From Gammaproteobacteria bacterium (lineage in GTDB: Bacteria; Pseudomonadota; Gammaproteobacteria; UBA6429; Thiohalophilaceae): a stretch of 10,946 nt of DNA. The stretch covers positions 1 through 10,946 of the forward strand of contig JAUVGM010000038.1 of the NCBI GenBank assembly GCA_030593785.1, read 5' to 3'. The notes under the pieces are model-generated. The model was given only the letters and a program-made list of their open reading frames with translations. It did no database searches and was not told the DNA's origin. The number at the start of each line of letters is the position of its first letter. Position 1 is the first letter of the stretch. A program made the position numbers and the translations under genes. Positions 1 through 5,887 of the stretch are shown here, piece by piece.

Positions 1-1238
1 GCCATTCAAAAGTTACCGCGATTTATGTTGAAGGCAAAGAAGTTGATCAGATTGAAAAAAATCAAACCGCAATGTTAGTGTTAGAGCAAACACCTTTTTA
101 TGCAGAGTCAGGTGGGCAGATGGGTGATAGTGGTTTGTTAACTTCTGGAAAAACAGAATTTGAAGTAATAGATACACAAAAGCAGGGTGTTGCCGTTATT
201 GGTCATTATGGTGAAGTATTACAAGGTTCTTTGAAAGTTGGTGATGCCGTTAATACTCAAGTTAATATTGAACGACGTCAGGCAATTATTGCCAATCATT
301 CAGCGACGCACTTACTTCACGCTGCTTTACGCAAAGTTTTAGGTGAGCATGTCACACAAAAAGGGTCTCAAGTTCAAGCTGAGCGTTTACGTTTTGATTT
401 TTCACAACCTGAACAGGTTAGCGCAGAGCAATTAAAAGAAGTTGAATATTTGGTTAACCAACATATACGTTTAAACCATCTTGTTGACACCAATATTATG
501 ACACCGGATGAAGCGAAAGCCAGTGGTGCAATGGCTTTGTTTGGTGAGAAGTATGGTGATGAAGTTCGTGTACTCAGTATGAGTGACTTCTCCGTTGAAC
601 TTTGTGGTGGGACTCACGTTTCGCATACGGGTGATATTGGTTTATTTAAAATTATTAGTGAAAGTGGTGTAGCTGCTGGAGTGCGTCGTATTGAAGCAGT
701 TACAGCAGAACATGCTTTGGACTGGTCTGATAAAGGTGAAAATCAGCTAGCAAAAATAGCTGCAATGTTAAAAGGTAACCGTGATGATATATCGAGCCGC
801 GTTAGCCAGTTGATGGATAAGAATCGTAGTTTAGAAAAAGAACTTGCACAAATCAAAGGTAAACTAGCGAGTAGTCAGGGTTCTGATTTATCTTCACAAG
901 CAGTTGAAGTAAACGGCATTAAAGTTTTGGCAGCCAATCTTGAAGGTGCGGATGTAAAAACGTTGCGTGATACTTTGGATCAGTTAAAAAATAAACTTGG
1001 AACATCAGCAATTGTTCTTGCGGCTGTTGATGGTAAAAAAATTAGTATAGTTGCAGGTGTCAGTAAAGATGCAACGAATAAAATCAAAGCCGGTGATTTG
1101 GTGAATTCTGTTGCCAGCCAGGTGGGTGGCAAGGGCGGTGGCCGACCAGACATGGCTCAAGCGGGTGGAGATCAACCTGAAAATTTATCAGCTGCATTAA
1201 AAGGCGTTGCTGATTGGGTGCAGGAACATACTGCTTAA
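1..1238 (+). CDS. alaS: Alanyl-tRNA synthetase, C-terminal part (5' end outside window)
   Basis: AlaRS charges tRNA-Ala in the cytoplasm and hydrolyses mischarged Ser- or Gly-tRNA-Ala. The reading frame is open from base 3, well upstream of the first ATG at 72, so this is the 3' part of a longer gene. The 411 visible residues correspond to roughly the last half of the usual ~875. The editing-site zinc ligands are present: HSATH (histidine codons at 297 and 309) and CGGTH (cysteine at 603, histidine at 615). After the editing domain come a charged helical stretch and the C-Ala domain with its glycine-rich GGGRPDMAQAGG motif, ending at TAA 1236-1238. The aminoacylation and tRNA-recognition domains lie outside the window. 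The gene looks intact within the window. Its position ahead of lysC and csrA supports the identification. Confidence 0.97.
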   Translation, partial: HSKVTAIYVEGKEVDQIEKNQTAMLVLEQTPFYAESGGQMGDSGLLTSGKTEFEVIDTQKQGVAVIGHYGEVLQGSLKVGDAVNTQVNIERRQAIIANHSATHLLHAALRKVLGEHVTQKGSQVQAERLRFDFSQPEQVSAEQLKEVEYLVNQHIRLNHLVDTNIMTPDEAKASGAMALFGEKYGDEVRVLSMSDFSVELCGGTHVSHTGDIGLFKIISESGVAAGVRRIEAVTAEHALDWSDKGENQLAKIAAMLKGNRDDISSRVSQLMDKNRSLEKELAQIKGKLASSQGSDLSSQAVEVNGIKVLAANLEGADVKTLRDTLDQLKNKLGTSAIVLAAVDGKKISIVAGVSKDATNKIKAGDLVNSVASQVGGKGGGRPDMAQAGGDQPENLSAALKGVADWVQEHTA

Positions 1239-1249
1239 GTTTTTCTATC

Positions 1250-1283
1250 ATAAGTTAAGGGTTTCCCCTTAACTTATATTTAT
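1250..1283 (+). terminator. Hairpin terminator of alaS
   Basis: A perfect 12-bp inverted repeat, ATAAGTTAAGGG (1250-1261) and CCCTTAACTTAT (1266-1277), with a 4-base loop, starts 11 bases after the alaS stop. It is followed by the T-rich stretch ATTTATTTGTTT. The stem is AT-rich and the T-tract is interrupted, so termination may be incomplete. Confidence 0.7.
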
Positions 1284-1309
1284 TTGTTTCCACAAAGAAA
1301 TACTTAAAT

Positions 1310-1350
1310 AATAATGATTTTCATTTAGTCTTTTTTCATACTAATATAAT
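1310..1350 (+). promoter_or_regulatory. Probable lysC promoter with Fur-box-like sequence
   Basis: A perfect -10 hexamer TATAAT lies at 1345-1350, about 115 bases before lysC. No good -35 is seen at 16-18 bp; the best match is CATTTA at 1322-1327. The -35 area is covered by AATAATGATTTTCATTTAG (1310-1328), which matches the 19-bp Fur consensus at 13 positions by my count. AT-rich DNA gives such matches by chance, so the -10 call is firmer than the operator. The leader after it has a small 5-bp hairpin, CGTGC/GCACG at 1361-1375. No lysine riboswitch can be accommodated, as the leader is too short. Confidence 0.4.
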
Positions 1351-1466
1351 CCTTTTCAAACGTGCCTTTTGCACGATGGCCTGATTAGTCTATGTTTTTC
1401 AAGGCTTTCTCTTTAAATTTGTGACGAATTAGTGTTTAATTTGCGTCCTTTTTGCGTGGGTAAATC

Positions 1467-2690
1467 ATGGCTTTAATCGTTCAAAAATATGGTGGCACTT
1501 CAGTCGGCTCGGTTGAAAAAATCGAAAATGTCGCTGAACGTCTGATCGCCGCGAAAAAAGCGGGCCATGATGTGGTTGTAGCTGTTTCGGCTATGAGCGG
1601 AGAAACCAATCGTTTAGTTGAAATGGCTCAGCAAATTTCTGCTAAACCTGATCCACGTGAATATGATGTTTTAGTTTCAACTGGTGAACAGGTCACTATT
1701 GCTTTATTAGGCATGGCGTTAAAAGAGCGAGGCTACGATGCGCGCTCATATACTGGCTCACAAGTGCATATTTTAACTGACAGCTCCCATACTAAAGCAC
1801 GCATTCTTGATATTGATGAATCAAAAATTCGTTCAGACTTAGATAAAGGTCGCATTGTTATAGTCGCTGGTTTCCAGGGCAAAGATGAGCACGGAAATAT
1901 CACAACCTTAGGGCGTGGTGGCTCAGATACGACTGCTGTTGCCCTCGCTGCAGCTCTAAAAGCAGACGAATGTCAGATTTATACAGATGTCGATGGTGTC
2001 TATACCACTGATCCTAGAGTGGTACCGGATGCTCGACGTCTGGAAAAAATTACCTTTGAAGAAATGCTGGAAATGGCCAGTTTGGGCTCAAAAGTACTGC
2101 AAATTCGTTCTGTCGAGTTTGCCGGTAAATATAATGTAAAATTACGGGTGCTCTCATCGTTTAAAGAAGGGCCAGGTACTCTGATTACCTATGAGGAAGA
2201 CAATATGGAACAGGCAGCCATTTCAGGAATCGCCTTTAATCGCGATGAAGCCAAGCTCACTATCTTAGGTGTGCCGGATCAACCCGGTGTGGCTCACAAT
2301 ATCTTAGGCTCAATTGGTGATGCCAATATTGAAGTCGATATGATTATCCAGAATGTGGGTGCTGATGGCACAACCGATTTCACTTTCACTGTACACCGTA
2401 ACGATTATGACAATGCCTTGGATATTTTGAATAAAACATCTAAAGATCTGGGGGCACGTGAAGTTGTAGGTGATAACGCCATTGTGAAGATATCCCTCGT
2501 TGGTGTTGGAATGCGTTCGCATGCAGGTATCGCTAGCCAGATGTTTAAGGCCTTGGCAGATGAAGGCATCAATATTCGTATGATTTCGACCTCTGAAATC
2601 AAGATTTCAGTTGTGGTTGATGAAAAGTATTTGGAACTGGGCGTACGCGCTCTGCATTCAGAGTTTGGTCTGGATGAGGCTAAGGATTAA
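1467..2690 (+). CDS. lysC: Aspartokinase, monofunctional LysC type
   Basis: Aspartokinase phosphorylates L-aspartate with ATP, the first step towards lysine/diaminopimelate, methionine and threonine. The 407 residues match the length of the monofunctional Pseudomonas-type enzyme. No homoserine dehydrogenase domain is fused. The amino-acid-kinase domain has KYGGTS (7-12), STGEQ (71-75), FQG (136-138), GRGGSDTTA (149-157) and TDVDGVYTTDPR (173-184). From about residue 250 the tandem ACT regulatory domains follow, including VPDQPGVAHNI and the ISTSEIKISVVV segment, where feedback inhibitors usually bind. The start at 1467 fits family N-termini (MALIVQKYGG), although its Shine-Dalgarno is weak (GGG at 1458-1460). 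It sits between alaS and csrA, as in pseudomonads. Confidence 0.97.
   Translation: MALIVQKYGGTSVGSVEKIENVAERLIAAKKAGHDVVVAVSAMSGETNRLVEMAQQISAKPDPREYDVLVSTGEQVTIALLGMALKERGYDARSYTGSQVHILTDSSHTKARILDIDESKIRSDLDKGRIVIVAGFQGKDEHGNITTLGRGGSDTTAVALAAALKADECQIYTDVDGVYTTDPRVVPDARRLEKITFEEMLEMASLGSKVLQIRSVEFAGKYNVKLRVLSSFKEGPGTLITYEEDNMEQAAISGIAFNRDEAKLTILGVPDQPGVAHNILGSIGDANIEVDMIIQNVGADGTTDFTFTVHRNDYDNALDILNKTSKDLGAREVVGDNAIVKISLVGVGMRSHAGIASQMFKALADEGINIRMISTSEIKISVVVDEKYLELGVRALHSEFGLDEAKD
2193..2207 (+). promoter_or_regulatory. Internal ribosome-binding site and ATG inside lysC
   Basis: GAGGA (2193-2197) lies 7 bases before an in-frame ATG (2205-2207, Met247, context NMEQAAISG). This is a better initiation signal than the one at the lysC start itself. 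Initiation here would give a 161-residue protein made of the two ACT domains. Bacillus and Corynebacterium aspartokinases make their beta subunit from just such an internal start. Its use here is inferred. Confidence 0.5.
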
Positions 2691-2712
2691 GGGAATAGGC
2701 CAATAATTCGCT

Positions 2713-2749
2713 AAATGTCACTTATATATTAAGTAATTAGACATTTTTT
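2713..2749 (+). terminator. Possible terminator after lysC
   Basis: AAATGTC (2713-2719) pairs with GACATTT (2740-2746). Inside it ACTTA (2720-2724) pairs with TAAGT (2730-2734), leaving a 5-base bulge on the 3' side. Six T follow at 2744-2749. The position, 23 bases after the lysC stop, suits a terminator, but the stem is weak. A separate perfect repeat, TCTATAT/ATATAGA (2761-2778), follows. Confidence 0.45.
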
Positions 2750-2817
2750 AAAGTTTCTTTTCTATATGTCGATATAGAGGTTGAGCGTGTCATAACTGAG
2801 CTAGTTTCACTAGATTC

Positions 2818-2873
2818 TACAAGGACACAGAAGGAACTGTAATGAAAGATTTAAGTTTGAGGAGTAAATAGGT
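2818..2873 (+). promoter_or_regulatory. csrA leader with CsrA-binding motifs and ribosome-binding site
   Basis: TACAAGGA (2818-2825) matches the core of the CsrA SELEX consensus RUACARGGAUGU exactly. A second AAGGA follows at 2831-2835. A third GGA lies in the csrA Shine-Dalgarno GAGGAG (2859-2864), 9 bases from the ATG. Closely spaced GGA motifs reaching the ribosome site are the usual arrangement for CsrA autoregulation, known in E. coli. Autorepression here is inferred from the sites only. Confidence 0.6.
2842..2871 (+). CDS. Nine-codon upstream ORF in the csrA leader
   Basis: ATG at 2842 opens MKDLSLRSK and ends in TAG 2869-2871, two bases before the csrA ATG. It has its own Shine-Dalgarno, AAGGA (2831-2835), six bases upstream, which is also the second CsrA-type motif. 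Its coding sequence overlaps the csrA ribosome site GAGGAG. If translated, it could couple csrA translation to a CsrA-controlled start. Such a short ORF can arise by chance. Confidence 0.3.
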   Translation: MKDLSLRSK

Positions 2874-3059
2874 ATGTTAATTTTAACAAGACGAGTTGGT
2901 GAAACGCTCATGATCGGTGACGAAGTGACCGTGACTGTCCTTGGCGTCAAAGGCAACCAGGTACGTATTGGTGTTAACGCTCCGCGTGATGTTTCTGTCC
3001 ATCGTGAAGAAATATATGAACGCATTCAGAATGAAGCAAAAGAATCAGGTAACGAGTAA
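2874..3059 (+). CDS. csrA: Carbon storage regulator CsrA
   Basis: CsrA is a small dimeric RNA-binding protein that binds GGA motifs, often blocking ribosome access. It controls carbon flux, motility and biofilm formation. The 61-residue product has the typical length. Its first ~37 residues (MLILTRRVGETLMIGDEV onwards) are essentially those of the E. coli protein as I recall it. The RNA-contacting residues L4, R6, R7 and R44 (in VHREE) are all present, and the variable tail is short and charged. The start is fixed by GAGGAG at 2859-2864. No terminator is visible between csrA and the tRNA genes, so read-through into them is possible. The alaS-lysC-csrA-tRNA order is typical. Confidence 0.98.
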   Translation: MLILTRRVGETLMIGDEVTVTVLGVKGNQVRIGVNAPRDVSVHREEIYERIQNEAKESGNE

Positions 3060-3088
3060 GAAAAATACACTATTAGCGCCATAAAGGC

Positions 3089-3117
3089 TTTACCTCGGCT
3101 TAGTCCTTCAGTATCCT
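3089..3117 (+). promoter_or_regulatory. Candidate promoter for tRNA-Ser
   Basis: TTTACC (3089-3094) and TATCCT (3112-3117) are spaced by 17 bp; each matches its sigma-70 hexamer at four of six positions. A GC-rich discriminator (TGCGCAC) follows, as expected of a stringently controlled tRNA promoter. The -10 ends 19 bases before the mature 5' end. Confidence 0.4.
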
Positions 3118-3136
3118 TGCGCACTTGTTGAATACT

Positions 3137-3226
3137 GGAGAAGTGGCCGAGCGGCTGAAGGCGCGCCCCTGCTAAGGGTGTATAGGTTAATCCCTATCGA
3201 GGGTTCGAATCCCTCCTTCTCCGCCA
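3137..3226 (+). tRNA. tRNA-Ser (anticodon GCU)
   Basis: This is a 90-base class II tRNA. The acceptor stem GGAGAAG (3137-3143) pairs with CTTCTCC (3216-3222), followed by G and an encoded CCA (3224-3226). The anticodon stem 3164-3168/3176-3180 carries one G-U pair and the loop CTGCTAA, with anticodon GCT at 3171-3173, reading AGC/AGU. A long variable arm and the TTCGAAT T-loop (3204-3210) are present. Confidence 0.97.
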
Positions 3227-3254
3227 TTATTCACAACTAACAAAGCATTAAATA

Positions 3255-3283
3255 TTGGAATTAAAATAGATTCCATGTATAGT
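3255..3283 (+). promoter_or_regulatory. Promoter for tRNA-Arg
   Basis: TTGGAA (3255-3260) and TATAGT (3278-3283) are separated by exactly 17 bp and are near-consensus sigma-70 elements. A GC-containing discriminator (GCACACG) follows. The -10 ends 14 bases before the mature tRNA-Arg 5' end, so this tRNA probably has its own promoter. Confidence 0.65.
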
Positions 3284-3297
3284 GCACACGCTCAAAA

Positions 3298-3374
3298 GCG
3301 CCCGTAGCTCAGCTGGATAGAGTACTCGGCTACGAACCGAGCGGTCACACGTTCGAATCGTGTCGGGCGCACCA
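3298..3374 (+). tRNA. tRNA-Arg (anticodon ACG)
   Basis: This is a 77-base tRNA. The acceptor GCGCCCG (3298-3304) pairs with CGGGCGC (3364-3370), with discriminator A and an encoded CCA (3372-3374). The anticodon stem CTCGG/CCGAG encloses loop CTACGAA, with anticodon ACG at 3332-3334. A34 is normally converted to inosine to read CGU, CGC and CGA. The D-loop AGCTGGATAG and T-loop TTCGAAT are standard. Confidence 0.97.
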
Positions 3375-3382
3375 CCTTAAAG

Positions 3383-3420
3383 AAAAGCTTACGTTTATGA
3401 CGTAAGCTTTTTTTGTTTCT
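3383..3420 (+). terminator. Intrinsic terminator after tRNA-Arg
   Basis: A perfect 11-bp stem, AAAAGCTTACG (3383-3393) with CGTAAGCTTTT (3401-3411), has a 7-base loop and runs directly into T7 (3408-3414), then GTTTCT. It separates the housekeeping block from the convergent minus-strand cluster. The A-rich left arm could also serve the opposite strand. Confidence 0.92.
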
Positions 3421-3487
3421 AGAGTCGTATTTTATGGGATGGGGATAGATTGCCTAACCAGGTATTTACACAGGTCTATTCATGAAT

Positions 3488-4948
3488 TCAGGATAGGGGA
3501 ACCTTAATCCAGAAACGACTTCCTTCTCCGACTGTACTTTCGAAGCCAATAGTACCATTCATTTTGTCTATTAATTTCTTGGATATTGCTAAACCCAGAC
3601 CTGCACCAATAATATTGGAGCACTCTTGTCCTGCTCTATCGAAGATCTTAAAAAGATCATCATGATGGAGAGAGTCTATGCCTATTCCTGTGTCTGTAAT
3701 TGAAAGGCAGAGCATTTTTTCATCTTCAAGTGAATAATCTATTATCACACTCCCGTTTTTATTATTGTATTTTATAGCATTAGATAGCAGGTTTAATATG
3801 ACCTGCTTAAATCGTTTATCGTCTACATATACTTTTATATCCGGTAACAAATCAACTTTATTATCTATTTGAATTGACATTTCTTCTGCAGAAGATTTCA
3901 CCATAGATAAGCAAAAGTTAAGAACCTCTTTAAGGTTATAACTTTCAATACATAATTTTACTTTACCGGATTCTATTAGTGATAACTCCAATAAACCATC
4001 AATCAACTCTAATAAATGTTTACCTGCATAGCTGATTTCTCGGATGTTTTCTTTTGTAAGTTCATCTTTCGTATCAACCTCAATGAGTTGAGAGTAACCA
4101 AGAATGGCATTCAATGGTGTTCGCATTTCATGGCTCATACTTGATAAGAACAGGCTTTTTGCCCTGTTTGCGCGATCAGCTTCTTGTTTAGCGCTGATTA
4201 ACGCTTCTTGACGCTGTTTTTCTTTAGATTGAGCAACCTCAAGTGACGAAGTCATATTGTTAATGCCTTTAGTCAGTTCAGCAAGTTCACCAGAAAAGTT
4301 GATAGGGATTCTATATTCTAAATTTCCTTGTTTTATTATATTTACACCGGTGTAAATTTGGCTGATAGGTTTAGTTACACTGCGTGAAAAAAGTAGTGCA
4401 ATAAATATTGTTGCTAGAGTTAAAAATAATGTTGTAAAAATACCATTTCTTATTATTTCAGCCTTGAGTAATTTTGCGGAATTCAAATCAATAACAATGT
4501 GAACGGAGCCAAGAATGATATTAGTTTTAGACTTTTCGTCAAACATGTTATTTATATCATTTATTTCAATTGTTGTTTTTATAATCGCTGAAGTAAATGT
4601 TTTATAAGTGTTGTTATCTAAATTCTGTATATCAATATTTACATAGTTGTTGTTGAGTCTTTTTAGAACAGTTGATTTATTGTTGTCTTCAATATATATG
4701 GCAACAATATTCTGTTGATTTATCGTATGCGTCAGTGTTGATTCAAGGTATTCGAAACTATTAGAAAATATTCCATATTCGCTCATTATTGATAAATAAC
4801 TTGCAATATTATTACCTTCGTCATTAGTTCTCTTATTTAATTCATCAACTCGTCCTGAAATAAGTATAAAAGCGAGAATAAGAGCTGTTGTAATAACAGG
4901 CAATACAGTGACTAAGAGTATATTTGTTCTGAATCGAGTGCTTATCAT
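3488..4948 (-). CDS. Membrane sensor histidine kinase with BarA-like sensor region
   Basis: This 486-residue inner-membrane kinase would autophosphorylate and pass phosphate to a response regulator. Order: TM1 (about 9-30), a periplasmic sensor (about 31-168), TM2 (about 170-190), HAMP (about 188-240), a coiled linker, HisKA with SHEMRTPLNAILGYSQ (phospho-acceptor H273, codon 4130-4132), then HATPase with N box NLLSNAIKYN (386-395), DTGIG (419-423), FKIFDR (433-438) and GAGLGLA (448-454). All catalytic motifs look intact. The N-terminus, with IASYLSIMSEYGIFSN around 48-63, resembles the periplasmic Cache-like domain of BarA, but BarA's receiver and HPt domains are absent. Its ATG overlaps the stop of the substrate-binding protein gene (ATGA, 4945-4948), so the two are translationally coupled. 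No partner regulator is in the window. Confidence 0.93.
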   Translation of the reverse strand: MISTRFRTNILLVTVLPVITTALILAFILISGRVDELNKRTNDEGNNIASYLSIMSEYGIFSNSFEYLESTLTHTINQQNIVAIYIEDNNKSTVLKRLNNNYVNIDIQNLDNNTYKTFTSAIIKTTIEINDINNMFDEKSKTNIILGSVHIVIDLNSAKLLKAEIIRNGIFTTLFLTLATIFIALLFSRSVTKPISQIYTGVNIIKQGNLEYRIPINFSGELAELTKGINNMTSSLEVAQSKEKQRQEALISAKQEADRANRAKSLFLSSMSHEMRTPLNAILGYSQLIEVDTKDELTKENIREISYAGKHLLELIDGLLELSLIESGKVKLCIESYNLKEVLNFCLSMVKSSAEEMSIQIDNKVDLLPDIKVYVDDKRFKQVILNLLSNAIKYNNKNGSVIIDYSLEDEKMLCLSITDTGIGIDSLHHDDLFKIFDRAGQECSNIIGAGLGLAISKKLIDKMNGTIGFESTVGEGSRFWIKVPLS

Positions 4949-5871
4949 TTTAATTTTCTCTTGATCACGTTTTCCGAATCAATATTTATATTCAGAGAAC
5001 GTGCGACAGAAGAATTAATTTCAATCGTAAAATTATCCGGGTAGTATTTTTTTTGTTTCTGCGGTCCATCTTTGATGATGCTATTAACAATATTTGCAGT
5101 TTTTTCTGCAATATTATCAGTGCTTGAATACAGACTGATTAGTGCGCCGGCTTTAGCAAAGGATTTTGAATATGCAATTATTGGTACGTTTGCATGGTAA
5201 CTGGATAAGATAATACTTTTTGCATTATTTGCGTTGTATATAGCAGGATTTGGTAACGCTAGTAAAACGTCATTACTGGTTAGTTCATTTATAAACATCC
5301 GAGAGATATTCTTGTTTTTTTGTATACTGATTTCTTTGTAGACAATGCCGTTATTTTTAGATGCGGATTTTACTTGCTGAGAGATTTTTGAATTTGTATG
5401 TGTAGTTGCGAGGACTAAATTTTTTCCTTTGGGAAATAATATTTTAAATAATTTTATGTAGCGGCTAACTGGTTGGTTTATATATATTTTATAGCATGTT
5501 GTTTTTTTGCATGGTGTTTTTCTTTGCAACGCTTCATTATCTGGAATTAATGAATAAACAATATTTCCATTTGTTTTATGATTTGATAGAGTCCTGGCTG
5601 CTTTATATCCTATGGAAACTATAAAGTTATATTGGCTTAATGTTTCGTTATTGATCTCGGAATAACTGGTTTTTGTTATAATAATATTTGTATGTAATTT
5701 TTTTTCCAGCTGAGAGTAAAAATTTTGATATATTTCTCCTTTGCTACTCATAACAGCCAGAACACGTTCTTGAGAATAAGCGAAGGATGGTATTAATAGA
5801 AGACAAAAAAGTCCCAGCTTTGCGTATAAAGGCAAATTGCGGCGTAAAAATTTAATATGAAAGCTATTCAA
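4945..5871 (-). CDS. Periplasmic ABC-type substrate-binding protein (PF04392-like), no transporter
   Basis: The product has 308 residues. A basic N-terminus (KFLRRN), hydrophobic core (about 18-31) and AYSQ form a signal peptide with likely cleavage near residue 34, so the mature protein should be periplasmic. The rest follows a substrate-binding family often annotated only as 'ABC transporter substrate-binding protein': INQPVSRYIKLFKILFP (131-147), LALPNPAIYN (204-213), VPIIAYSKSFAKAGALISLYSS (229-250) and SSVARSLNINI near the end. C121 and C126 could form a disulfide. No permease or ATPase is nearby; the neighbours are a TonB receptor 16 bases upstream and a kinase overlapping its end. Ligand presentation to the kinase is therefore inferred. 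The start codon is TTG (5871-5869) with no clear Shine-Dalgarno; another TTG at 5835 is possible. Confidence 0.85.
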   Translation of the reverse strand: MNSFHIKFLRRNLPLYAKLGLFCLLLIPSFAYSQERVLAVMSSKGEIYQNFYSQLEKKLHTNIIITKTSYSEINNETLSQYNFIVSIGYKAARTLSNHKTNGNIVYSLIPDNEALQRKTPCKKTTCYKIYINQPVSRYIKLFKILFPKGKNLVLATTHTNSKISQQVKSASKNNGIVYKEISIQKNKNISRMFINELTSNDVLLALPNPAIYNANNAKSIILSSYHANVPIIAYSKSFAKAGALISLYSSTDNIAEKTANIVNSIIKDGPQKQKKYYPDNFTIEINSSVARSLNINIDSENVIKRKLK

Positions 5872-5887
5872 AAAATATATTGTGTAT

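Noticed and set aside
1351..1466. Possible lysine riboswitch in the lysC leader
   Set aside because: The leader is about 110 bases with only a 5-bp hairpin; the multi-helix lysine aptamer needs considerably more and no pairing pattern for it is seen.
2310..2602. Overlapping minus-strand ORFs (70 and 65 codons) inside lysC
   Set aside because: They lie fully antisense to an intact, well-recognised gene, have no ribosome site and no family-like sequence.
2810..3025. 71-codon minus-strand ORF over csrA
   Set aside because: It is the antisense shadow of the highly conserved csrA gene and its leader, with no recognisable protein features.
3350..3374. Possible phage/island attachment site at the tRNA-Arg 3' end
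   Set aside because: No second copy of the tRNA 3' sequence and no integrase are visible in the window.
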